Source: Paraphysomonas bandaiensis | Lineage: Eukaryota > Chrysophyceae | Length of the DNA stretch: 64,000 nt | Reading direction: 5' to 3' | Assembly (NCBI GenBank): GCA_965644295.1 | Contig: CBFFRP010000268.1 | Location: 1-64,000 of the forward strand | Shown here: positions 48,208 through 59,258 of the stretch, piece after piece | Layout: each line of letters starts with the position of its first letter | Numbering within the stretch: position 1 is the first letter of the stretch | The notes under the pieces: model-generated | What the model was told of the DNA's origin: nothing | Database searches by the model: none | The model's input: the letters and a program-made list of their open reading frames with translations, nothing else | Program-made: the position numbers and the translations under genes

Positions 48208-49416
48208 ATGTGTTTCCGGAATGTCTCCACAAGGCCTACTATACTCAAGCCGCACAGGTTTAGTGAAAAGCAACTCCGACAATTTAAAATGTGGTTTGCT
48301 GCCATGGATGATGATGATAGTGGGAGTGTCAGTCTTGCAGAACTCAGTCGTGTGTTTCTTTCTACTGGTGTGGTGAAATCATTCACGGAGGCGGAGCAGA
48401 TGTTTAGGGCAGCGGATGATAATGATTCTGGGGCGTTATCATTTGATGAGTTTTTGATTGCTCTCTCCTCTTCCATAAAATCGGAGAAGATTCAAATGCA
48501 TAGGCTGGATGCGGTAGTTGAAGCACAGAACTTCATGTCTCTAGAAACCGTTTTATCGGAGCAGCGGAGAAGCCTCCTTATGCGTTATCTTGTTAGTGAT
48601 GCAGAGCATCGATACATTGATATGGATCGTGCGTATAACAGGCACATTCGTGCTTTAAAAAAGTCGCCTAGTGGTCAGTTCAGCAACAAAACTGTACATT
48701 TGATGACTAGAGTTCATGAAAAACAGGTTGCTGAAACACAAGAAGCTGTCAGCTATCTCTGTCATCTCGTAGAGGAGTCAGCTCAGCAAATTTATTCGGA
48801 ACCAACCATCGACACTGATGTTAAAGAGATAATTTCTGGACCATCTCCTCCTGCTCCGTACGTCATTCCGCCTAATCCACTGCCTCTGTGTGGTTCAATT
48901 TCTTCATTAGGATCATCAGTACAGCTCCCTTCTGCTAGCCGCAGGAGAGCCTCTGAACCGATATTACCTGTCAATACACCCTCCAAAGTGAATGGAAAGC
49001 GCTGCAGTAACATCAACAAGGAGAAGAAAGATGGCGAGTACTCTCCTCACTTTACAACACTATCTGTATCACCAGCACCAAAACAAAAGGTGTACAAGCA
49101 CTTGTCCAAAATTCAGAAGTTTTATTATAACAATTTGGATGCGTCGCAGTATAAATCGGTAACCTCTAACAGCATATCCAATGGTTTGAATGATTCGTCT
49201 GAGAAATATTCTCCTTGTGTTCACAGTCCAGACTACTATCTTTCTGTCAAACTTCCTGAACTCCAGAAGCCATCAGCAGGACCACCTTCTACCCCCATTA
49301 CTCTCGCCATGCAAAACCTGAATAAATCCCGGAAGGGATCTACACCAATAACTAAGAAACGCAGGACCAATAAGAAAAATGGCAGAACGAGTGATAGGAG
49401 GAAGTCTGTGACATGA
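48208..49416 (+). CDS. EF-hand calcium-binding protein with disordered C-terminus
   Basis: A single-exon, 402-residue protein. Residues about 22-95 form a pair of EF-hands: loop DDDDSGSVSLAEL and loop ADDNDSGALSFDEF. Both have acidic residues at positions 1, 3 and 5 and a glutamate or acidic residue at position 12, so both should bind calcium. Residues about 100-200 are alpha-helical, including a motif LMRYLVSDAEHRYIDMDRAY. The last 200 residues are serine/proline/lysine-rich and probably disordered, ending in a strongly basic tail (KKRRTNKKNGRTSDRRKS) that could act as a nuclear or binding signal. It is not calmodulin or a CDPK. Function unknown beyond calcium sensing. Confidence 0.75.
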   Translation: MCFRNVSTRPTILKPHRFSEKQLRQFKMWFAAMDDDDSGSVSLAELSRVFLSTGVVKSFTEAEQMFRAADDNDSGALSFDEFLIALSSSIKSEKIQMHRLDAVVEAQNFMSLETVLSEQRRSLLMRYLVSDAEHRYIDMDRAYNRHIRALKKSPSGQFSNKTVHLMTRVHEKQVAETQEAVSYLCHLVEESAQQIYSEPTIDTDVKEIISGPSPPAPYVIPPNPLPLCGSISSLGSSVQLPSASRRRASEPILPVNTPSKVNGKRCSNINKEKKDGEYSPHFTTLSVSPAPKQKVYKHLSKIQKFYYNNLDASQYKSVTSNSISNGLNDSSEKYSPCVHSPDYYLSVKLPELQKPSAGPPSTPITLAMQNLNKSRKGSTPITKKRRTNKKNGRTSDRRKSVT

Positions 49417-50589
49417 GAACAGTACCTTTTCTTGTTTTAATTTAGTACAGAGCTAAATTTCATATACTACATATACAATGTGGTGTCACCTGGTGAGTAT
49501 ATTACAGTCAATGTATTGAAGCGTTGGTACGAATATACGATAGAGTTTTTTAGATGTTTTATGTGTAGATTGCGTTGCGCACATATAGCACAGGTTGCCT
49601 GATATGTGGTGTATATTGTCAAAACTAGTGAATGTTATGAAGAAATGTAGTTGTTATTTCTGTTGTAACTAGCAAGTTTATTTTTTTAAATTGAGTCAAT
49701 CTTATTACTCTTGAAAATTTATTTACTCACTAGATATTAGATATCCTCAGTGCTGTATGATATAAAACAGGGCTAGGGAACAATAGTATATTGGCTGCAT
49801 TATACTGTAATATATATTGAATGGTGGACCAACTAAATATTCCATCAATATTGTTTTTACTAAAGCAGCTCACAGTATATTGCAATCAATATTATGGAAA
49901 AGCATATACGAAGCAATTCTCAACGCAGGGTGAAAATTTACGCCCATGTACATAAATATCTGGAAAGGAATAATTCTTTATTAAATTAAATACACAATTG
50001 TGTGTGTTGTCATGTAAAACATGTCAACAACATGATAATTTATTTCGTTCATGATACAATACTTCCGTTTCACAGTTTATTTGTGTGTCAACCACACAAG
50101 CATTCGGCTATGAGTGGGCAGAAGAATATCTGCTGACTGTGTTTGCGGCTCACGTTAGTTTCCCAGAGAAATAACTCCGGTACTTATCCCCCAGAACACC
50201 ACGAGAAGGTGCGAGTCCGACTTTGTTGAGGGTATTGTAAAATATATTGATTGGTGGACTGGTCAAATACGTCGTATTCCAACAATGCAATCGAAGTGAG
50301 TTAAGAGTGTGTGTTGTGTACTAGGTGAAATTAACCCGCAGTAAAAAACGGTAAATATAGTTTCAAAGGAAATATATATTGATTACCCGAGTTGTAATAG
50401 AAGAAATATTAATAAGGTATTATAAAGCACAGCTAAAATCTTTATTATAGTACCTAGAAGTATGTATTGGTGATAAACATCCAGTGTTCTCCATGTAATT
50501 AACTAGCTACTAATGACACACACGCGTGATCACATCAGATATTGTATGGACAGTCAGTCCATAATGAAATTACATTTAAAATATCGTAT
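49417..50589. other. Intergenic region with a transposase relic
   Basis: 1.17 kb between two convergent genes. It holds the transposase-like fragment at 50092-50165 described separately. The remainder is AT-rich with several TATATTG/CAATAT motifs and no gene or RNA that I can recognise. Confidence 0.45.
50092..50165 (+). pseudogene. Transposase-like fragment, paralogous to 58111-58263
   Basis: The + strand translates to QAFGYEWAEEYLLTVFAAHV followed by SFP. It closely matches the minus-strand fragment at 58 kb (QALGYDWAEHYLLYIYAAHV, then SFP), and the DNA is likewise similar. The match stops after GTTAGTTTCCC and a short CGACTTTGTTGAGGG match resumes about 50 bases on, so this copy carries an insertion. 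No start, stop or flanking inverted repeats were found. Confidence 0.6.
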
Positions 50590-51702
50590 TTACAAGTCTT
50601 CGTGTTGAGGTGCAACACTTCCATGGTGTAACAGCAGCCAACACATGACGTAAAATGAAAAAAATGCAAGTACATAGTACTCATAACTATATACAGTAAT
50701 TGGTGCTTTCAATTGAGTTCTACTTGGTTCGGAATGCTGCAACGCAGTTCGTTGTGCCTCTGAAATGGGCGTTACTATAACTCTCTGCTCTGAGACACTA
50801 TCTGCATGAAAGTCACAGTGCTCAGCATCCCAGTGAAGCTTCTGACATATCTTAGAGCAGTAAACATGAGGGGTTTGTACATGTCGTTTACGACATAGAG
50901 GACAATAGAAGATGTCTTGCGTTTTCTTGCATTGGGCGCACTTAGGTGTAACCTTGAAGTATATAATCGGCGGACGAATCTTCTCATCAAAATAAAAGTC
51001 GTCGAGAAGAGATGGATGCACGCCATCAGGCCCAACAGAGTAGGTCATTCGCCGCAATGACGTGTTCAAGTCCACCCATTGCCCCTTGCCGGTGCTTATT
51101 CGACAGTGCGGGTGGCTACTCATAACTTCCGGTATACCGCTAGTTTGAAACATTCGATTCGACATTGCATACAGAACATCTTTGAAACTAATTATTGCGT
51201 GGTTATAAAAAAGTTCTCTGTGTACAATACCCTGTCGTTGGGGAATACCGTATATATCAACAGATACCATACTAGCACTACAGAATATTTCAGGCAGCTC
51301 GTACACAAAACCATCAGGAATTTCATATTCGAAATCTTGACAATTAGGTGAATCCAGTCTCATTTTAACGCCACTATAAGTGTTTACTGTGCCGTAATTT
51401 TTTGTGTGATATTCACCTGTACACTCCAATCCAAGCTGAATGATTTGAAGCTTTGATAAGTACAACGCAGTCTCTTCCACCGCAGCGCACATCGGAGCAA
51501 TATCAAGCTGAATAGTCATACCATCAAAATAACTGTCTCCTTTTACTACTGATATGTTTATAGTATTTGATATAAAACCATTAACTCTGTCTGCACGATC
51601 CAAGTAATAATTCAGCAAGTTTTGAGAGCGGAAACTATGCCATGCAGACTTATACATGGGCATCTTAATCCAATCCAGACCAATGTAGCGTGAATTCTCC
51701 AT
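50590..51702 (-). CDS. MYND zinc-finger protein with C-terminal membrane anchor
   Basis: A single-exon, 370-residue protein. A MYND finger lies at about residues 265-310: CAQCKKTQDIFYCPLC followed by VYCSKICQKLHWDAEHC. The cysteine/histidine spacing fits the family, except for a longer gap between the second and third cysteine pairs. MYND fingers bind proline-rich peptides. Residues 1-260 have no domain I can name; they look globular and mostly beta. Near the C-terminus, YYVLAFFSFYVMCWLLLH is a single hydrophobic helix followed by a short tail, which predicts a tail-anchored membrane protein. Tail-anchored proteins are clients of the GET pathway, to which the 5 kb gene may belong; that link is inference. 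Confidence 0.7.
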   Translation of the reverse strand: MENSRYIGLDWIKMPMYKSAWHSFRSQNLLNYYLDRADRVNGFISNTINISVVKGDSYFDGMTIQLDIAPMCAAVEETALYLSKLQIIQLGLECTGEYHTKNYGTVNTYSGVKMRLDSPNCQDFEYEIPDGFVYELPEIFCSASMVSVDIYGIPQRQGIVHRELFYNHAIISFKDVLYAMSNRMFQTSGIPEVMSSHPHCRISTGKGQWVDLNTSLRRMTYSVGPDGVHPSLLDDFYFDEKIRPPIIYFKVTPKCAQCKKTQDIFYCPLCRKRHVQTPHVYCSKICQKLHWDAEHCDFHADSVSEQRVIVTPISEAQRTALQHSEPSRTQLKAPITVYSYEYYVLAFFSFYVMCWLLLHHGSVAPQHEDL

Positions 51703-52291
51703 AGTGTACAGTACGTTTGACTATCCAGCTATTCTAGTGCCCAGGATGAGCTGTTATATATGGTAACCCTTATATGCATTGCTGAGAATGCTATTGTGCC
51801 ATATAGAGGAACAAGAAGCACGTAACTGTAATCGCATGTGAGACAGTTGCAGTATGTTGAGACTGTGATAGCGAGTGCTAAAAATATGGGATTTTTGCAT
51901 TTTGGAGAACTAATATACAGGATTTCTATATTTAGATCTTTCATTGACGTTCCTGGTTTTAACACACAAAATTCCTATATTTTATATATTTCTCTAATTT
52001 TTCCATCTATTAATCATATTATCTCATGTTTTTAGAATAGAAGATAGAACACTGAAGAACCACTTGGAGAAATATTATCAATGTCTTGATAGTCAGTCCC
52101 TCATATTAATATCAGTGTCAATTCCCTCTCAACATCACTGTTTTACTGGCAAGTTAGTATATCTAAAGTTATTTACTGTTAGTTTACAGTGTATTGATTG
52201 ATATCTGACCTCTTCCTTTGAACACAACCGTTAATTATCTCTGCAATTAGCTATTGACTGTATAGCAGTACGTATATTGGCTATAGTAGAG
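51703..52291. promoter_or_regulatory. Divergent promoter region
   Basis: About 590 AT-rich bases between the divergent starts of the MYND gene and the Sel1-repeat gene. No long repeat, exon or RNA gene is seen. Confidence 0.4.
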
Positions 52292-55200
52292 ATGATTGGG
52301 TTATTAATATCTGTTTGGCTTGCATTCACCTCAGCTACTGTACCTCAATGGAATTATGTGAGAGATTTGCAAACATATGGAGAACAGCGCTGTGAATCAG
52401 AGTGCTTAGTAGACAGAAGATGCGTATCATGGACATACAATGACTCGAATATAAACAATCAGGGACAAGGACAGTGCTATTTACAGTCGGAATTATTCGA
52501 ACGACTGAGTAGTCGTATTCGCCCAACATCAATTTCAACTGATAGCCCTCAATATAAAATTGGCAACAGTAGTTCACATCAATATACATCTCGGATGCGA
52601 CTACTAAGCGGGCCTGTCGCTATAGGCAGATCGACCGTGATAAATTTTCCGCAAAGTTTTTATTTTGGTTGTTCGTATACCATATCGGCTTGGTTTTGGC
52701 TGTGGAAAGTTACTAAAATGCCCCTCAGACATGAGATGCCGATATTCTCAACGCACGAGAGTACCCCTGCGTTGTATTCTCACCAAGCCATATTGCCATC
52801 TGTTGTATTCAATATCGGTTCCCGTCGGGACAATATTTTTTTTAGTACTCTGAAAGACTCTCGGGGTGATTACGAAGGCACATGGGGCGGTGAAGTTGAG
52901 TACAACAAATGGATACATTTAGCTATTACCTTTTCCAGAGATAAAATGATGGTGTACATGAATGGCAAGCTACATTGTGAACCAATGGTTATGTCTAAGA
53001 AGCAACAGTACCTATCCCATGTTTGCCCTGAAATCGAGTATCCTCATCACCTGAATAGGACAACTGCATTACCCAATAACACTATCATGCAACTTGGTGG
53101 CAGTAAGCAGGGATCGATGTTGGGTATGCTGTCGAATATCGACATATTTCGGGGATTGGCTTTGGACGAACACCACATAAAACAATGGATGCTTCAAAAT
53201 ATTCCGGTTCAATTTCCCACCCTTCAGAAGCTTGTTCAAACCAGTGCGAAATATATCTTTAAAACAAGCATTGGATATCAAGATGATTATGCGTTAGTGG
53301 ATTATGGCATATGTCCTGTTAGTAAATGTGGTCCTATTTGTGTACCCACTGAAGTGATACCTCCAGATGAAGAAGTACAGAATGTTGATAGCAGAGACGA
53401 AGCGTCATGGGGTGGTGATGCACTGGATGGTGTGGAGTCGGTATCTAGTGAAATCACACCTCATGGCGACATTGATATATCCCCGCAAGGGGATGTCAGT
53501 CAAGACGAGAAGACGGACACAAGCACGTCCTTTACAAGCGATCCTCCTGAAGAAGTTGCCACAGATAGAGACACTCCTTCGCGATTGAAGACTTCAGATT
53601 TGTTGAAAAAGCAGGAAAAGGAATGGAAAAATATGTTTCAATTACCCAATGAGGGAAATTGGGACGATATGGGCGACCTCTTGAACTTGGACGATGCAAC
53701 TTTGCAAGAGATATCTGATATCTACGGCATAGATTCTGCATTGTTAGACCCTACTATGTCTGATGAAGAAATCTTGCGTGCATTATCAGAGGCTGCAGGC
53801 TATGATGTTGGTCTCGATGGTTTAAATTGGGACAAAACTACTGAGAGACTGTTGGACGAATATTATGCCTCAGCATATTATGATAATGGTCACACTGACG
53901 ACATGTCCTTTGCAACTGGTAACCATAAATCGGATCATACAGGTAGCAGTACTGTGGACGATGACATTACTGTAATTGAAGAAGACTATTACTATGGCGA
54001 TGAATACTATATTGAAGATGCGGTAGACTATGACGAAATTGAATTACCAAACCTTGACAGTGAGACGCCACAGCAGCAAACAGAGTCCAGTACAGCTACT
54101 CCCTCTGATACACCAATCCAGCCTGTGAAGCTAACTGCAGCTGAGTTGAAAGCTAGACTAGATGTGCAGTTACGTGACCCGTATTTTCGGACTTATGTTC
54201 GCGCACCTGCGGTTGGAAGGGATGCTGAAGAATATGATTCTGGAAAGGATACGAGCAGTCGAAGTGCAGCTTTCTCAAGTGGCAAGCTGTACTCTGAAGT
54301 TGCATCAATCGTAGCATCAGTATTATCCGTCCTTCGGGGACAGTTATATGCACTGAGGGACGGTGTACTGCAGCATATTCAAACGACTCTAGATTTTCTG
54401 GGTTTGAATGTAAGTGCGTATAATTCATCTGTAATCAATGCTACTGCGTCGTACGAGAAAAGCAAATATGACAAAGATATTGACGCTGTCCTTCAGCGAA
54501 TGTTGGAAAAATCAAGTCTGTTGCGGGATAGGCTGACCAGTGAGAGCGAACAAGTTATGCGAGATTGGATATCTACTTTAGCTTCGCAACATGTGGATGG
54601 TGTTGATGTTCTTGAGGCACTTTTAGAGGGTTCTTTTATGGTTGTTGAATCAGAGGCTTCTGATCCTAGAGTAGAGCGCATAATAGAATTGTATGATCAA
54701 GCGATGCATTGGATGTCGGGACGACATATTGTTCATACCTATGACCAACTAAATGGCGATAAAGTAATGACACGTGTCATGACACGTGTTCATGAGAATG
54801 ATACGAGAAATATTGGACACGGTATTGAAAGTACATCTAGATCTGATGCTGTACACGGGAAGTCTTCTCGGCGATCATACATGAGTGATATTAATATCTA
54901 CCGAGAGAGATCTTTTGAACCTTCTCAATCAACACTAATGGCTGCGATGTGGCTGTCGGACGAACTGGAGTTAGAATACTCAATACTTGCCGAAGGAGGG
55001 TATTTTTCTAACCAGCAAGCAGGAATGCTTGGACAAGGTCCTAGATTAGCTCTTGGAAGCAGGCATAACGATATGTCTCCCACAGTGCGTTATCAGGGCG
55101 ATTTTCGAGAATATGTTAGCGACATTGTGCATGGAAAAATGGAAGTGTTGGCCCTTGGTGGAGGAGCTTCTGATGCAGACATTTCTAATCCGAAATCGAC

Positions 55201-57881
55201 TGTGGAAAGCACAGTAATTGAGTCAGCAGATAACAAAGTCCGAACGAGTGATGATAAGGCGGAAGAGTTTGGTACGACATACTTGGATTTTGTTGCTGCT
55301 GTTGCACGTATGGACGCTTTTTTGGATTCAGATTCACTTATTGACGAAAACTTGAAGGATATTTTGATAAACGTGTCGTCAGATGCTCATTCAGTGAGTT
55401 TATCTCCCTCTAGAGTGTATAATGCAACAATCGCGGATACATCAGACTCTCTACTTCATAGAATCGAGACTTCTGAATGTATTGTGGCAGCATCATACTA
55501 TCTTCCTGTGATGAGGTATGTCCTGGCCAATTACGGCGATACCACAACTGGAGTGGCGATTCCTGAGGATATTCGGCTTGCGGATATTCCTTCACTGGAT
55601 CAGTTAATAGGAGGTGTTTCAGGTGCTACCTCTGTAGGTGGAGACGGCGGGTACACAGGTAAGGCACTTTTTATTGCTATATGTTTGCTTATTAAATTCA
55701 CTTTTTTCTATTGCTGTGAATAGCTGGTGCCAGGCAAACTGCCACTTCGGATGCCATGGAGACCTCCATTCGAACGCACTATGTAGCTGAGGCGGCCGCT
55801 GGAAACCCTCAAGCCCAGGTTTGTTCTGATGCTTTGCTGTGAATAGTGATATGTCTATCCCAATACAAAAAAATACAAAGTTATTTGTTATTCCATAACC
55901 TAGGTATGGTTGGGAATACGAAGTTTTTGGGGGAGTCACGGATTGGAACCTAATGCAACTGCTGCGAGAAAGTGAGTTGTGTATCATATACAAAGCAGTT
56001 TTATGTGTATATTGTTGAAGTTACTTTCTGTAGATATTTGATGAAATATATGATTTTATTTCAGGTACTTCGAAATGGCTGCTGCCAAAAACCACAGTGA
56101 AGCTCTATATTGTCTAGGCGCTATGTATGACAATGGCCAAGGTGGCTTACCTCGCAACAGAACCAAAGCACTGGAACTGTTTCGTCTCTCAGCAGAGCAA
56201 AAAGTTCCGTGGCCTGCATCGCTGCAAGCCTTGGGAAACTACCATTGGAACTCAGGCCCATCAGTGAGTAAACTATTAATGTAGCACTCAATTGTATCGT
56301 AGTACCTTATATTTTGTTGTTCGTGTTAACGCAGTCTCAGCGAAATGAATCATTGGCGAAGGCGTATTTTGAAAAAGCCGCTGAAATGGGTAATGCGAAT
56401 GGGTACTACAGTCTTGGGACTATGTACCGCGATGATAGCGTCAGTGTTACAATGAAAAATATTCCCCTGGCTGTGCATCTGTATACACTTGCGGCCACTC
56501 AGGGCAACATCAGGGCACTGGGAAACCTTGCATATGCGCTGTACGACTCTGACTCCTGGATAGGGCAGTATGCTCGTGAACAAGATGCCATATCTCGCAA
56601 ACAATTATTTGAGAATTCATCACACAGCAAGTTAGGTCAACATCAAGTTGCCAGTAAAGAAGCTTCCGATTTAGATGTCGAAGACTCGCATGATTCACGA
56701 AAAGCTGAGAACTTGGATGACGAGGAAGTAGATGATGAATTATCTAGGTGGGGCTACAACGAGACATTGGGCTTCACTGTGATTCTACCCGGAGTAAACC
56801 AAGTAATCCCAATACCAACACCTATTCGGAGTAGCTGCGAAGCTGCTCTTCCTCTGCTGAAACACCTTGCCGAACACTCATATCGTCCTAATGATCTATC
56901 GAAGGAAGCTCTAGATGCTTATATGTCTGGAGATATATGGGCTGCACTAGAATTATATGAGGAGGCTGCAGAATTAGGAGTTCAATCTGCTCAAGAAAAT
57001 GCTGCGTTTTTGTATGAATTAATTGCTGAAACTATTTGCCCGAATGAAGAATTTGACTCTACAGGGGTGCAACAATCCATTGTTGGTGATGCGTTCAACA
57101 TGATATCCAGTAATTTAGCCCCCGCTAAGTCATATGTATCATTTGTTTTACGCATATTCGGTTCAACAACAGATCTGGCGAGTGATGCTAATGTTAACCG
57201 AAACACCAGTGTATACAGCGGTCAGCAAAAATTAATCCATAGTCCGAATTGCAAGCGATATTTTAAAGGCATGGCTACTCGACGTTGGATCCAGGTGGCT
57301 AATAATGGAGATGTGGAAGCTATGCGCGAAGTGGCTAGTATGTATGAGAGCGGCATTCATGTCGAAAAGAATCTGACACAAGCTGCGAGTCTCTATGCTC
57401 ATGCTGCCGCTATGTTTGGTGATATAAGTAGCGTGATGGCTCTTGCGTGGATGATTCATAAAGGCCACGGATCTGGTACGTGGTGTATTGAACGAAATAT
57501 GATAGTAAACCTTTAATTTTGTTATACTGATACTTTATGTTATACTGATATTACGCATCCGCTTATTTATACTATGCAGAAATTCCGAAGAACTTGACTC
57601 TCGCTGCATTACTCTATGCAAAAGCAGGAGAACTTGAAACCGTATATTCAGACTATGGTCTTTCTTGGGCTACAACTCTTGGCGTTGCACCTTTTTTGGC
57701 GAAAGTTGCCGTGGGAATCGAGCAATATGTCAACACCTGGAATGTATACAAGATCGCCTCTAATTTTGCTCTGTATATGGACGACGAAAAAAGTATTAGT
57801 GACTTTTTGGTGTTGGGAGGTTTGATAGCATGTTTTCTCATTTTAGTGTACATTAAGCTTAGAAGAAATAGACGAATGTAA
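52292..57881 (+). CDS. SEL1L/HRD3-like protein with PAN and LamG-like domains
   Basis: Six exons (52292-55658, 55724-55818, 55904-55971, 56065-56263, 56335-57475, 57580-57881) join in frame to 1723 residues. MIGLLISVWLAFTSATV is a signal peptide. Residues about 20-75 are PAN/apple-like (RCESECLVDRRCVSW..CYLQSE). Residues about 95-300 are a LamG/concanavalin-like domain (SYTISAWFWLWKV, NKWIHLAITFSRDKMMVYMN). A long acidic, low-complexity region follows to about residue 1100. The C-terminal part has Sel1 repeats (EALYCLGAMYDNGQGGLPRN; ANGYYSLGTMYRDD; AMREVASMYESGIHVEKN) and one final membrane helix before RRNRRM. SEL1L/HRD3 adaptors hold substrates for the HRD1 ubiquitin ligase in ER-associated degradation, and the signal peptide, Sel1 repeats and C-terminal anchor fit. 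The N-terminal lectin-like part is unusual. The start is the first ATG; an upstream TTG is not a start. Confidence 0.75.
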
Positions 57882-58110
57882 TTTTAACTATAGGTGGCAT
57901 ATATATGACTGGTTTATCAACTTATTGACATATATGTGACATCTAGTTACCAGGGATAGGGAACAATATATTGCAATACTATCCTCATACTCATTCACCG
58001 AGTCATCATAGGTGACGTCAATATTGACATATGCATTCAAAATTATATTATATATGCTTGCATCTTGCATCCGCCAAAACTGTCGAGTAGGTTTCACAAA
58101 CAACTTCATA
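57882..58110. other. Intergenic 3' flank
   Basis: AT-rich. It holds a GATAGGGAACAATATATTGCAAT block (about 57954-57975) resembling GCTAGGGAACAATAGTATATTGG at 49769, which may be further remains of the same relic family as the transposase fragments. Confidence 0.35.
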
Positions 58111-58263
58111 TTAAGTGTAGTAGGATGTATACGTGTGCTTATGTAGTACGCTAAAAGCTGCGCTGAACAGACGTTCACCCTCAACATAGTCGGGGAAACT
58201 AACGTGAGCCGCATATATATACAGCAGATAATGTTCTGCCCAGTCATAGCCTAATGCTTGTGT
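58111..58263 (-). pseudogene. hAT-like transposase C-terminal fragment
   Basis: The minus strand translates, from about 58260, to QALGYDWAEHYLLYIYAAHV, then SFPDYVEGERLFSAAFSVLH, then KHTYTSYYT and a stop at 58111-58113. ERLFSAA recalls the (S/E)R.FSAAG motif in the C-terminal dimerisation region of hAT transposases. A copy of the first half is at 50092-50165 in the other orientation. About 50 codons remain, with no start codon. Confidence 0.55.
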
Positions 58264-58334
58264 AGTACAAGGTACAAGGGACACTAATAAGTGTTACTTG
58301 TGTAGACGTCTCTGGGCCTTGTCGAATAAACAGG

Positions 58335-58590
58335 GATCTATTATTGGACCTAGTTAAATTGGTGTAATTTCCTAGTCACACCAAAATTGGTGTAAAAACC
58401 TAGTCAAGCGGTTGAAAAACCTAGTCATTTAAAAATTCATATTTTTAGTTTACAATGACTAGGTGTTTATGGTATTCACCTAGTCAAAAAGTTGACTATG
58501 TTGAATCATTTATTACTTTGACTAGGTTATTTCACCAAAATAGCGTGACTAGGTAATTAAACCAATTTGACTAGGTTGAATAATATTTCC
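58335..58590. mobile_element. Foldback MITE with CCTAGTCA motifs
   Basis: A 256-base non-coding element. Its ends are inverted repeats of about 60-70 bases: left TATTATTGGACCTAGTTAAA and the complement of the right end TATTATTCAACCTAGTCAAA, both continuing into TTGGTGTAAT/TTGGTTTAAT. At least eight copies of CCTAGTCA or its complement TGACTAGG, some with one change, occur inside at 20-40 base spacing. A 12-base direct repeat, CGAATAAACAGG, flanks it (58323-58334 and 58591-58602) and looks like a target-site duplication. Confidence 0.8.
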
Positions 58591-59258
58591 CGAATAAACA
58601 GGCATCCGGAAATGGACCCACCTCAAAGCACCCGGGGCGTTGGACTGCCTGCTGAAGTCAAGCATCCGGAACAGGGCCCACTTCAAGGGCATCTGGAGGG
58701 GATGTTCACTTTAAGGACTCAAAATCTTAAAGTCAGAGGATGTCAGGTATATATCAACATTCTGCATGATCACTGCGTTCGCTTTGAGTGATAGAGCAAA
58801 AGTAGTTGCACCTTTGTGCTTGCGTCAACCTTTGATCAACTTCCGTATCCTGAATCTTGAATCGTCATGATACTTCGGTTTCACAGTTAGAGGTATATAG
58901 TACTTTTGACTACCTCTTACAGTTTTTTCACATTGTATTTAACGTATTCTACAGTTCTATCTTAGAGAAACATGCATATTCCAACAAAGAATGATAAGTA
59001 TAATGCGATATTTCTATATAAGTAACGTATCAGCAGTGACACTTGCTCTCAGAAGCTACTACGCAAGTACATGCCTTAGATGCAAATGTATACAAAACTA
59101 TCATTGCATTGTGCAAGTATATGACGTTTTAGTTTTTATCATAAGGTGCACTGGTCATCTTATACGTTTAAAAGAGAAATTTTTAATGAGAAGATTCTTC
59201 ATTTTCATCACAGGGGAACAACTAAAGTGACATATATCCCCACTATTTCAGAACAGAG
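58591..59258. other. Intergenic region with a short imperfect direct repeat
   Basis: Right of the MITE, 58600-58690 is GC-richer and carries an imperfect direct repeat (GCATCCGGAA..CCCAC.TCAA) at about 58603 and 58661. Beyond it the DNA is AT-rich, with no gene or RNA recognised. Confidence 0.45.

Noticed and set aside
52277-52291. Start of the Sel1-repeat gene five codons further upstream
   Set aside because: The upstream codon is TTG. The first ATG, at 52292, directly begins a good signal peptide.
57888-58247. 119-codon minus-strand open frame as a gene
   Set aside because: The neighbouring frame of the same strand carries the transposase-like sequence that has a paralogue at 50 kb, so this frame is a shadow.
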